DNA of 17,453 bases from JBMORO01 sp049322295 (lineage in GTDB: Bacteria > Patescibacteriota > Minisyncoccia > RBG-13-40-8-A): positions 1 through 17,453 of the forward strand of contig JBMORO010000011.1 in NCBI GenBank assembly GCA_049322295.1, written 5' to 3'. The number at the start of each line of letters is the position of its first letter. Position 1 is the stretch's first letter. The notes beneath the pieces were generated by a model, which had not been told where the DNA came from, searched no databases, and saw only the letters and a program-made list of their open reading frames with translations. Positions 4,797 to 11,450 of this stretch are shown piece after piece. Made by a program: the position numbers and the translations under genes.

Positions 4797-5432
4797 ATGA
4801 CCGATTACCTAATTCAACCATTTCTTTTAGGGATTTCTGTGGGGATTTTTTGTTTTACTTATTGCGTGCCCTTCATTGGTCCTTATTTGGTTTCTGAGCA
4901 AAGAAAAATAGCCAAGAATTTTAAAATAATTTTGGAATTTATTTTAGGCCGGTTAGGAGGTTATATTCTTTTTGGGGCGATTTTTGGTTATTTAGGAGAG
5001 AGGATTAGTAATCAGACAGTTAATTTAATATTAATCACTTCTTTAATGGTCTTGTCAGTGGTTTTGATTTTTTATGCCATAGGATTTTTAAAACCCAAAG
5101 GCATTTTTTGTTCAGCTAAATATATTAAATTCAGGGAAAAATCTCCGATTTTAATGGGCTTTTTAATGGGTATAAATATTTGCCCACCATTTTTAATGTC
5201 TTTGGCTTATGTTTTTTCTCTTCACAGCATTTTAAAAGGAATAATTTATTTTTTGATGTTTTTTATGGGCACAACCCTTTATTTTCTGCCCATTACTTTT
5301 TTAGGATTTTTAGGGTTGATGAAAGAATTTCGTTTAATTGCCCGAATTGCTGGTTTAATTGTTGGTTTTGCCTTTTTAATCTATGGAGTATATTATATTA
5401 TTAGGGGATTAACTTTATTTCACGCAGTTTGA
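4797..5432 (+). CDS. TauE/SafE- or DsbD-type six-helix membrane protein
   Basis: A 211-aa polytopic protein with about six hydrophobic helices, fitting the DsbD transmembrane/TauE-SafE-like family that moves electrons or small sulfur/metal species across the membrane. Helix 1 holds C19 and C23 (GIFCFTYCVPFIGPY) and helix 4 holds C129-P-P (MGINICPPFLMSL), the places where CcdA/DsbD-type reductases carry their redox cysteines; the Gly/Pro spacing is also similar. It is the first gene of a set that continues with a small His-containing membrane protein, a radical-SAM enzyme and Memo-AMMECR1. A role in passing reductant or handling metal for that system is inference. Substrate export (sulfite) is the less likely alternative. 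Confidence 0.8.
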   Translation: MTDYLIQPFLLGISVGIFCFTYCVPFIGPYLVSEQRKIAKNFKIILEFILGRLGGYILFGAIFGYLGERISNQTVNLILITSLMVLSVVLIFYAIGFLKPKGIFCSAKYIKFREKSPILMGFLMGINICPPFLMSLAYVFSLHSILKGIIYFLMFFMGTTLYFLPITFLGFLGLMKEFRLIARIAGLIVGFAFLIYGVYYIIRGLTLFHAV

Positions 5433-5433
5433 T

Positions 5434-5531
5434 AAGTCAGGAAACTAAATTTTTCTTGCTCACGAAGCGCGTTTCACTCCGCTGTTTATCACGTCCTCAC
5501 GCTCGCAAAGAAAAATTTAGTTTCCTGACTT
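5434..5531. repeat. 98-nt element with perfect 24-bp inverted arms
   Basis: The 24 bases at 5434-5457 are exactly inverted at 5508-5531, with a 50-nt GC-richer centre containing further short palindromic pieces (AGCG...CGCT). It begins 2 bp after the stop of the 4797 gene and ends 15 bp before the next ATG, so its RNA would form a long hairpin within the operon. It could be a MITE-like insertion or act as an intercistronic processing or partial termination signal. No T run follows. Confidence 0.85.
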
Positions 5532-5546
5532 CGCTCATCTAATCTT

Positions 5547-5852
5547 ATGGATAGATTTTTAATCAAATTAGAAAGATTCAGTGCTTGGGTTTTGTTGGTT
5601 TTGATGATTTTATATGTTATTTCTGGCTACGGAGTAACCAAGGGAATTATTGATCCGATTTTTTCTAAATATTTACATGATAAATTATTGGCTATTCCCT
5701 TTTTTATTTTCTTTATTTTACATGTCGGAATTGCAAGTAGATATGCCTTGATAAGGTGGAGAGTATTCAAAACCATTAAATCAGCCAATATCTATACTAT
5801 TATTTTTGGATTAGTATTTTTGACTTTATTTCTATATTTATACTTTTTATGA
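5547..5852 (+). CDS. Small three-helix membrane protein, possible b-type cytochrome
   Basis: A 101-aa protein with three hydrophobic helices (about 13-30, 47-66 and 82-101). H44 and H59 flank/lie in the second helix (YLHDKLLAIPFFIFFILHVG), a spacing that recalls haem-b ligands in small cytochrome-like domains (DUF4405-type); haem binding is inferred, not shown. It follows the DsbD-like gene across the 98-nt inverted repeat and overlaps the radical-SAM gene by 4 bp (ATGA), so it is co-translated with it. The position suggests an electron-transfer partner for the membrane-bound radical-SAM/Memo pair. Confidence 0.7.
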   Translation: MDRFLIKLERFSAWVLLVLMILYVISGYGVTKGIIDPIFSKYLHDKLLAIPFFIFFILHVGIASRYALIRWRVFKTIKSANIYTIIFGLVFLTLFLYLYFL

Positions 5853-6961
5853 AAAAATTTTTTGCTATTTTGTTTTTGGTTTTGATAGTCGGTTTGGCCG
5901 GTTATTTAATTTATACCCGGGAAAAAGGAGCTAAACAGCAAAATAATGTTGAGGGTCTGTATCAAGCAAAATATTATGAAAAATTATCTGGAAACATGGT
6001 TCAGTGCGGGCTTTGTCCGAATCGCTGTATTTTGTCCGAAGGTCAGATTGGATTGTGTAAAGTTAAGAAAAATATTAAAGGAGAACTTTATAGTTTAACT
6101 TATGGTAAAATTGCTGCCCAGCATATTGACCCAATTGAGAAAAAACCATTTTTTCATTTTTTGCCAGGTAGCAAAGCATATTCAATTGCTACCACTGGTT
6201 GTAATTTAAGATGCTCATATTGTCAAAACTGGGATATTTCTCAGGTCTTTCCTTGGGAGGTTAAAACAAAACAAATGACCCCAGAACAAGTAGTAAATGA
6301 TGCTCTTTTAAGTGGGAGTGAGTCAATTGCTTTTACTTATAGCGAGCCAATAATTTTTTATGAATATATGTTAGATATTGCTAAAATAGCCAAAGAAAAG
6401 GGATTAAAAACAGTGGTAGTTAGCGCTGGTTATATTAATCCCGAGCCATTAAAAGAGCTTTTGCAATACATTGATGCTTATAAAGTTGATTTTAAGGGTT
6501 TTAATGAGAAATTTTATCAAGAGATTGTTGGTGGTCATCTTCAGCCAGTTTTAGATGCTATGAAAATTGTTAAAGAACAAGGAGTTTGGTTAGAGATTGT
6601 AAATTTATTAATTCCCGGAGAAAATGATAGCGAACAAGAGATTAGAGAAATGGCAAAATGGATAAAAGAAAATTTGGGTGATGAGGTGCCATTGCATTTT
6701 TCTGCTTTTCACCCCGAATATAAGCTCCAGAATTTACCACCAACTCCGCCAGAAACAGTAATTAGAGCCAGGCAGATTGCTATGGAAGAGGGTTTAAAAT
6801 TCGTTTATACTGGCAATATTATTTATCCTGAAGGAGAATCAACCTATTGTCCGAATTCCAAAGAATTAGCCATTGGCCGGCAGGGTTATATGATTTTTGC
6901 CAATAATTTAATTGATGGCAAGTGTCCGAGCGGAGAGGAGATTCCAGGGGTTTGGAAATAA
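5849..6961 (+). CDS. amrS: AmmeMemoRadiSam radical-SAM enzyme, membrane-anchored
   Basis: A 370-aa radical-SAM protein of the AmmeMemoRadiSam system. Residues 3-22 form an N-terminal transmembrane anchor (FFAILFLVLIVGLAGYLIY), which I would not expect for a typical cytosolic member. Next comes the family-specific cysteine cluster C53-x2-C56-x3-C60...C70 (QCGLCPNRC...GLC), then the radical-SAM cluster motif C118-NLR-C122-SY-C125, and downstream the family blocks YSEPIIFYEY, KVDFKGF and HFSAFHPEY. The reaction and substrate are not established from sequence. It overlaps the small membrane gene upstream by 4 bp and is followed, after a structured RNA element, by the Memo-AMMECR1 gene. Length without the anchor is normal for the family. 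Confidence 0.93.
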   Translation: MKKFFAILFLVLIVGLAGYLIYTREKGAKQQNNVEGLYQAKYYEKLSGNMVQCGLCPNRCILSEGQIGLCKVKKNIKGELYSLTYGKIAAQHIDPIEKKPFFHFLPGSKAYSIATTGCNLRCSYCQNWDISQVFPWEVKTKQMTPEQVVNDALLSGSESIAFTYSEPIIFYEYMLDIAKIAKEKGLKTVVVSAGYINPEPLKELLQYIDAYKVDFKGFNEKFYQEIVGGHLQPVLDAMKIVKEQGVWLEIVNLLIPGENDSEQEIREMAKWIKENLGDEVPLHFSAFHPEYKLQNLPPTPPETVIRARQIAMEEGLKFVYTGNIIYPEGESTYCPNSKELAIGRQGYMIFANNLIDGKCPSGEEIPGVWK

Positions 6962-6973
6962 AGATTTCAGTAG

Positions 6974-7137
6974 GAATTTGTTATACCCCTCTCCAACCAC
7001 GCAGTCGCCGAGAATAGGTTAATTAATATTTACTCCGGGCGCTGCTATTTCTCACCAAGCCATATTTCTAATAATGGTTGTTCGCACCCAGTGGTGGGCT
7101 TGGTTGCGAAATGGTTTCCGAGGGTTATAACAAATTC
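6974..7137 (+). ncRNA. Structured three-way-junction RNA element, copy A
   Basis: A 164-nt segment between amrS and the Memo gene. Closing stem: GAATTTGTTATA (6974-6985) with 7126-7137, then CCCTC/GAGGG (6987-6991/7120-7124) and AACC/GGTT (6995-6998/7113-7116). Linker AC, then P2: GCAG-U-CGCC (7001-7009) with GGCG-CTGC (7038-7045), capped by a loop with AUAGGUUAAUUA. Linker U, then P3: ATTTC/GAAAT (7047-7051/7108-7112), internal loop UC/UGC, and ACCAAGCC/GGCTTGGT (7054-7061/7097-7104). The same fold with compensatory changes is at 14705-14871. The plus strand is assigned from the genes on either side; I do not recognise the family. Confidence 0.8.
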
Positions 7138-7140
7138 ATT

Positions 7141-7177
7141 AAAAGATTCGTATATTCGTAAAAAATTCGTAATTTGT
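7141..7177 (+). repeat. Short ATTCGTA direct repeats
   Basis: ATTCGTA occurs three times within 28 bp, with a degenerate fourth ATTTGTA, directly before the GTG start of the Memo gene. The role is unknown. Confidence 0.5.
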
Positions 7178-7185
7178 AGACACCT

Positions 7186-8769
7186 GTGAAAAAATTTATA
7201 TTTTTTGTTATATTTATATTAGTAGTTGTTGGCTTGGTCTTGGCTATAGACCAAAAGTGGTTTATGAAAAAAGAAAAACCAAAAGGGAGACTTGCCCCGA
7301 GCGAAATCGAGGGACCAGTAAGAGAACCAGCGGTGGCTGGAGCGTTTTATCCTAGCGATAAGGCCGAGTTAGACTCAATGATTGATGAGTTCTTAAATAA
7401 GGTTGAATTGCCGAAATTAGACCCCTATATTCGGGCTTTAATTGTTCCCCACGCTGGTTATGTTTATTCCGGTCAGGTTGCGGCTTATGGTTATAAAGCC
7501 TTGATTGGCAAAGAAATTTCTAGAGTTATTATAATTGGCAACAGCCATCAGGAATTTTTTGACGGCGCGTCAATTTATCCCAGAGGATATTTTGAAACTC
7601 CGCTTGGTAAGGTTAAAATTGATGAAGATTTTGCCAAGAAATTAATGGATGCCGATCCAAAGATATACTTTAAAGAAAGCGCCCACCTAGAAGAACATTC
7701 TTTAGAAGTGCAAATACCTTTTTTGCAAAAAACATTACCAGCCTTGGGCTGGAAGATTGTGCCGATTATTCTTGGTAATCAACCTGGCACAGCTGATATT
7801 TTAATCAATGCCTTAAAAAATTTAATTGATGATAATACTTTAATTATTGCCAGCTCTGATTTATCCCATTACCCGAACTATAAGGATGCGCAATATTCTG
7901 ACAATAAAGTAATTCAAGCAATTTTGAGTGGTAAAAGAGAAGATTTAAGAGAAACAATTTCGCAATTAGAGTCAGAGGATATCCCCAATCTTCAAACCTG
8001 TGCCTGTGGTCATGATGCTATTGAGGTAGTAATGGGATTAATGTCTATAGAGACCCGAGGTCTCGGACCTTTAGGGGAAGATAAAACTGCCAAATTATTA
8101 AAATATGCTAATTCCGGAGATGTTTCAGGTGATAAATCTCGAGTAGTTGGTTATGGGGCAATTATTTTTACCAGTGACAAATCCGAAACAGAATTAAATA
8201 AAGAACAGCAAAAAAGATTATTGGAAATTGCTCGTCAGTCATTAGAAACATATCTTAAAGAAGGAAAATTATTGAGGTTCGAAGAAGATGACCCCTTATT
8301 AAATAAACCAATGGGTGCTTTTGTTACTTTAAAAGAGCATGGCGAATTAAGAGGCTGTATTGGCGTATTTCCCGCCGAAGGCGGGTCCGCCTCTGGCGGA
8401 GAACTACCTTTATATCAAGTGGTGGCCGAAACAGTTATTTCTTCGGCAATTAATGACCCAAGATTTATGCCAGTTACTAAAGAAGAAATACCATTATTAG
8501 AATACGAAATTTCAGTTTTAAATCCTTTAAAAAAAGTTAATTCTTATAAAGATGTAGAAATTGGTAAGCACGGAGTAAAAATTGTTAAAGGCTCAAGGTC
8601 AGGCGTGTTTTTACCCCAAGTAGCTACAGAAAACAATTGGGATAGAGACGCATTTTTAAGTATTTTGTGTACTCAAAAAGCCGGCTTATCAGCCGACTGT
8701 TGGAAAGACGAAGATACAGAGATTTATGTTTTCACTGCTCAGGTTTTTGATGAAGAGGACGTGAAATAA
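7186..8769 (+). CDS. amrB-amrA: Memo-AMMECR1 fusion, membrane-anchored
   Basis: A 527-aa two-domain protein of the AmmeMemoRadiSam system, starting at GTG 7186. Residues 4-20 are a transmembrane anchor. The Memo domain (about 46-330) shows PH89AGYVYSG, GNSH121, EEH171SLEVQ, SSDLSHYP and C272-x-C274-G-H276; H89, H121 and C274 correspond to the metal-site H, H and C of human MEMO1. The AMMECR1 domain (about 340-527) shows MGAFVTL, LRGCIG (C391), NDPRF and CWKDEDTEIYVF. The fusion of proteins B and A is known in this system. Three palindrome-rich stretches lie in frame: near 7300-7322 (APSEIEGP), 8050-8070 (ETRGLGPLG) and 8371-8400 (ten residues in an AMMECR1 loop). Both this protein and the radical-SAM partner are anchored, suggesting a complex at the membrane (inference). 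Confidence 0.93.
   Translation: MKKFIFFVIFILVVVGLVLAIDQKWFMKKEKPKGRLAPSEIEGPVREPAVAGAFYPSDKAELDSMIDEFLNKVELPKLDPYIRALIVPHAGYVYSGQVAAYGYKALIGKEISRVIIIGNSHQEFFDGASIYPRGYFETPLGKVKIDEDFAKKLMDADPKIYFKESAHLEEHSLEVQIPFLQKTLPALGWKIVPIILGNQPGTADILINALKNLIDDNTLIIASSDLSHYPNYKDAQYSDNKVIQAILSGKREDLRETISQLESEDIPNLQTCACGHDAIEVVMGLMSIETRGLGPLGEDKTAKLLKYANSGDVSGDKSRVVGYGAIIFTSDKSETELNKEQQKRLLEIARQSLETYLKEGKLLRFEEDDPLLNKPMGAFVTLKEHGELRGCIGVFPAEGGSASGGELPLYQVVAETVISSAINDPRFMPVTKEEIPLLEYEISVLNPLKKVNSYKDVEIGKHGVKIVKGSRSGVFLPQVATENNWDRDAFLSILCTQKAGLSADCWKDEDTEIYVFTAQVFDEEDVK
8050..8070. repeat. In-frame palindrome in the Memo domain
   Basis: GAGACC-CGA-GGTCTC (8050-8064), overlapping a second pairing AGGTC/GACCT up to 8070. 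It encodes the loop ETRGLGP before EDKTAKLLKYANSGD, a place where extra residues are likely tolerated. Confidence 0.55.
8371..8400. repeat. Two tandem 15-nt hairpins in frame in the AMMECR1 domain
   Basis: CCCGCCGAAGGCGGG (8371-8385) followed directly by TCCGCCTCTGGCGGA (8386-8400): each a 6-bp stem with a 3-nt loop. Together they add exactly ten codons (PAEGG-SASGG) between GVF and ELPLYQVV. The second unit is nearly identical to 9409-9423. Confidence 0.85.
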
Positions 8770-11131
8770 TTAAAAAAATTATAATTAAAATATTTAAAAT
8801 TCCTAAAATAATCAGAGTTTGATAGATTCCAAAAATTGGGAGAAGGAAGATGCTGATTAGAGAAGCGCCGAGACAGGAACCAAGAAGATCAGCACCGTAT
8901 ATGGTGCCTGTTTTTTTTGCTTGTCCGCCGAAGTCCCGATTAGCATCGGGACGAAGGCGGATTTCCAAATATAATTTATTGATAATGGGAAATTCAAAGC
9001 CAACCATTCCACCGATTAGACCACCCATTAATAAGAAAATTATTTCTATAAGTGTTGATGGTTTGGGCTCGGCTCTAAATAATAAATAAAATCCAAGCAA
9101 AAAAACCAAAGAAAAAAGGATTATTAGGATATGGATTTTAATAATTGATTTGATTGTTTTTTTCTCTAATTTTCTATTTGCCAGCCAAGAACCAAGAGCC
9201 ATGCCAGTCATTAAAATTGTGATGATTAAAGCAATTTTGTAATAAAGATACCCATAAAAAACCTGAAAGCCAAAAAGAATTATTATTTCAATTGCCATTA
9301 AAGAAAATCCAGCAATTGCCATTATTATGGGAAATATATTTTTGGTATTATCTTCCCGCTTTCCTCGCGAACCCCAGCGAGGTTCGCTCAGGGTTGAATC
9401 CTTCGCTCTCCGCCTCAGGCGGAACCATGCCCGCTTCGGATTCAAAACCCGCGGATAAGATAATACCAAAAATACTAAACCCAAGAAGACAATTATCCAA
9501 ATAAATTTTATTTTTACTAATGACTGAAAAAATTTTGCTAATTTAGGATAAAAAATAGATGTCCAGTAAGTAAAATTATAATAATAACTAATTGGCAATT
9601 GGTCTTGGTTAGTTTTAGTCATTGTATTTCCCCTCAGTAAATTATTTATTGTTTTAACTCTATCGTTGGTTAATCTGTATTTAATATACTCTTCATTAAC
9701 AAAGTTAGTTTTTATTTCTCGTTCTTTAAAATTTTTGATTAAAGGTTCAGGGCTATAATCAAGCTGTTCTTGGGAAGCAATAAACAAATGTTGGTCTTCG
9801 GGCAAGATTAAAACAGACTCAAAATTATTATTAAGTGCCCGATATAAAGAAGTATCTAAATTTTCCACTTCTGGTCCAAAATAATTAGCTGGTAATCTAA
9901 GATATGTTGATAGAATTCCGTTTTCAGACAAATGATTTTTTACTTCTTTGATAAATTCTTGAGTATAAAATCTATTGATTAAGGCAGTTGAGGGATTGGG
10001 AAGATTAATTATTATTACATCAAAATTTTCCGAGGTGTTTTTGATAAAATAGCGAGCGTCAGTAGTAATTATTTGAACTCGATTATCTTCTAAATATTTA
10101 CCCAAATCTTGGGACAGATAATTTTTGGTTATTTCAATTAAAGTCGGGTCTAATTCTAAATAAAAAATTTTACCCCCACCACCTAGGGATAGGTAGAGGG
10201 GTGAAGCTGGATTATGTTTTAAGATCTCTTTTATAATTCCATTAAAACCATTGCCAATTAAAAGAATATTTCTAGGATTGGAATGATAAAGAAGGGGGAT
10301 GTGGACATATTCATTAAAAATTTCTTCTTTGTTTGCACCTAAATATAGTCCACTTTCAAAAAAATTATATTGGTCTTTTAATTTGGTTACCGCAATATTT
10401 CCGTAGATAGAATTTTTTGATTCAATTAAAGTCTGGTTGGGGAATCTGAAAGTATTGGTTAGATAATTTATGAGTGGAGAAAAAATAAAGACCAGAATAA
10501 AAATAGCGAATAAGAAAATCAGCAATGGTTTTAATCCATAAATTTTTCTATTCGCTAAAATAAAAATCCCAGCCAAAAGATTTAGCCAGGCAATAATCGA
10601 AGCTACATAAAATTCATTAATTAAAATCAAAAAATAACTAAAAATTAAGCCACCAATTATAAAGCCGATTGTTTCTAAAATATAAGATTTTCCTAAAATT
10701 CGGCTTAATTCTAAATCAAAATAACTTGATTTCCATACCCGACTAATAATTGCAAATTGAAGACCAAGAATTAAACATAAAGGAGTAAGGACGACAAAGC
10801 TATACAGAAGAGATGGAATTAAATTGGGTATTTGGCCAGTCTGGGCAGTGGTTAAAATTCGGGAAAAGCGGATTAAGAAAATTTCTAAAGAGAGAAATAT
10901 GGGAATTAAGATATGACAGATAACAAGGGCCCTAGAGACATTTTCTTCCTTGATTATTTTGTTTAAAAATAAACTGCCAATTCCTACCCAAAATAACCAA
11001 GAAAATAAAGTCCAGCCAATAAAAAACTCATTACCAAAAAAACTGGTATTTAATTCTCGGATAACAATTAACTGCGAAACAATTGATGTAATACCGAGAA
11101 CGATTAGAGAAAAGATGATTGCTTTTTTCAC
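8732..11131 (-). CDS. Large membrane protein with spermidine-synthase-like core
   Basis: A 799-aa protein if started at the GTG at 11131; the open frame reaches 11188 but the -10 region lies in between. The N-terminal ~230 residues are about seven membrane helices; the middle (about 280-480) is a Rossmann methyltransferase-like fold of the spermidine synthase type (ILLIGNGFNG, FYLELDP, ITTDARYFI, DVIIINLPNPSTA); the C-terminal third is again membrane-embedded. This matches the fused permease/spermidine-synthase family, for which polyamine synthesis is unproven. The glycine motif reads GNGFNG in place of GGG-type, so catalysis is uncertain. Three palindromic stretches are in frame (10173-10201, 9337-9474, 8924-8961). 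Its 3' end overlaps the Memo-AMMECR1 gene by 38 bp on the opposite strand. Confidence 0.85.
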   Translation of the reverse strand: MKKAIIFSLIVLGITSIVSQLIVIRELNTSFFGNEFFIGWTLFSWLFWVGIGSLFLNKIIKEENVSRALVICHILIPIFLSLEIFLIRFSRILTTAQTGQIPNLIPSLLYSFVVLTPLCLILGLQFAIISRVWKSSYFDLELSRILGKSYILETIGFIIGGLIFSYFLILINEFYVASIIAWLNLLAGIFILANRKIYGLKPLLIFLFAIFILVFIFSPLINYLTNTFRFPNQTLIESKNSIYGNIAVTKLKDQYNFFESGLYLGANKEEIFNEYVHIPLLYHSNPRNILLIGNGFNGIIKEILKHNPASPLYLSLGGGGKIFYLELDPTLIEITKNYLSQDLGKYLEDNRVQIITTDARYFIKNTSENFDVIIINLPNPSTALINRFYTQEFIKEVKNHLSENGILSTYLRLPANYFGPEVENLDTSLYRALNNNFESVLILPEDQHLFIASQEQLDYSPEPLIKNFKEREIKTNFVNEEYIKYRLTNDRVKTINNLLRGNTMTKTNQDQLPISYYYNFTYWTSIFYPKLAKFFQSLVKIKFIWIIVFLGLVFLVLSYPRVLNPKRAWFRLRRRAKDSTLSEPRWGSRGKREDNTKNIFPIIMAIAGFSLMAIEIIILFGFQVFYGYLYYKIALIITILMTGMALGSWLANRKLEKKTIKSIIKIHILIILFSLVFLLGFYLLFRAEPKPSTLIEIIFLLMGGLIGGMVGFEFPIINKLYLEIRLRPDANRDFGGQAKKTGTIYGADLLGSCLGASLISIFLLPIFGIYQTLIILGILNILIIIFLIISRPLHQKPEQ
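8924..8961. repeat. 38-nt nested palindrome, in coding sequence
   Basis: TCCGCC (8924-8929)/GGCGGA (8956-8961) enclose GTCCCGAT (8933-8940)/ATCGGGAC (8945-8952), with GAA on both sides as a symmetric internal loop and TAGC as the tip. It encodes the charged stretch RLRPDANRDFGGQ between two membrane helices. Confidence 0.85.
9337..9474. repeat. 138-nt in-frame element with 18-bp inverted ends
   Basis: The ends 9337-9354 and 9457-9474 are perfect inverted copies (TATTTTTGGTATTATCTT). Inside are TTGAATCC/GGATTCAA (9394-9401/9438-9445), TCCGCCTCAGGCGGA (9409-9423) and GCGAACC/GGTTCGC (9367-9373/9381-9387). The centre is much richer in GC than the surrounding gene. The length is 46 codons, so the frame is kept, and the product is an Arg-rich soluble loop between two membrane helices. 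Confidence 0.8.
10173..10201. repeat. 29-nt palindrome, in-frame copy
   Basis: CCCCCACCACCTA...TAGGTAGAGGGG. It matches the intergenic element at 11414-11442 at 23 of 29 positions with no gap. On the minus strand it supplies PLYLSLGGGG inside the Rossmann core, just before the FYLELDP strand. Confidence 0.8.
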
Positions 11132-11187
11132 ATTAGATAGGTTATAATAAAATATAATAATTAACAAGTAACAGTTAACAAGTAACA
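11132..11187. promoter_or_regulatory. Divergent promoter region with tandem 13-bp repeats
   Basis: Plus-strand TATAAT boxes at 11143-11148 and 11153-11158 face the ferredoxin gene; the minus strand has TATAAC about 10 nt before the GTG at 11131. TTAACAAGTAACA is present twice (11161-11173 and 11175-11187) in the ferredoxin leader, possibly a regulator site or a simple duplication. Confidence 0.55.
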
Positions 11188-11193
11188 AAAATT

Positions 11194-11412
11194 ATGGCAA
11201 AAGTAATTCAACAAAGAGATAAATGTATTGGCTGTGGCACCTGTGTGGCAGTTTGTCCAGATTTTTGGCATATGGGAGATGATGGAAAATCGGTTTTAAA
11301 AGATGCCAAAGATGTCGGTGCTAATAAATTTGAATTAGAAGTGGCTGATCCTGGTTGCAATAAAGAAGCAGCGGCTGCTTGCCCAGTTCAAATTATTATT
11401 GTAGAGGAATAA
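11194..11412 (+). CDS. Single [4Fe-4S] ferredoxin
   Basis: A 72-aa ferredoxin. The cluster ligands are C11-IG-C14-GT-C17 and C63-P; C21 and C55 are placed as the extra cysteine pair that forms a disulfide in single-cluster ferredoxins of the Thermotoga/Pyrococcus type. Low-potential electron carrier in the cytoplasm; the nearby radical-SAM enzyme needs such a donor, so a link to the AmmeMemoRadiSam genes is plausible but inferred. It is divergent from the spermidine-synthase-like gene and 38 bp upstream of the ZIP transporter, probably co-transcribed with it. Confidence 0.95.
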   Translation: MAKVIQQRDKCIGCGTCVAVCPDFWHMGDDGKSVLKDAKDVGANKFELEVADPGCNKEAAAACPVQIIIVEE

Positions 11413-11413
11413 A

Positions 11414-11442
11414 CCCCCACAACCTATGTATAGGTGTGGGGG
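11414..11442. repeat. 29-nt palindrome, intergenic copy
   Basis: CCCCCAC-A-ACCTAT-GT-ATAGGT-GTGGGGG: 13 paired bases with one bulged A. It starts 1 nt after the ferredoxin stop and ends 8 nt before the ZIP start; the GGGGG that could serve as a ribosome-binding site is locked in the stem. No T run follows, so it is probably not a full terminator. Confidence 0.85.
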
Positions 11443-11450
11443 TAAAATCT

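Noticed and set aside
4797..5432. Reassigned TGA codons as in some Patescibacteria
   Set aside because: TGA ends several well-defined frames (e.g. 5430-5432, 2300-2302, 14700-14702) right at family-expected lengths, so it is a stop here.
11379..11450. Longer ZIP protein starting inside the ferredoxin gene
   Set aside because: The extra residues are encoded by the ferredoxin 3' end and a palindrome and do not resemble a ZIP N-terminus.
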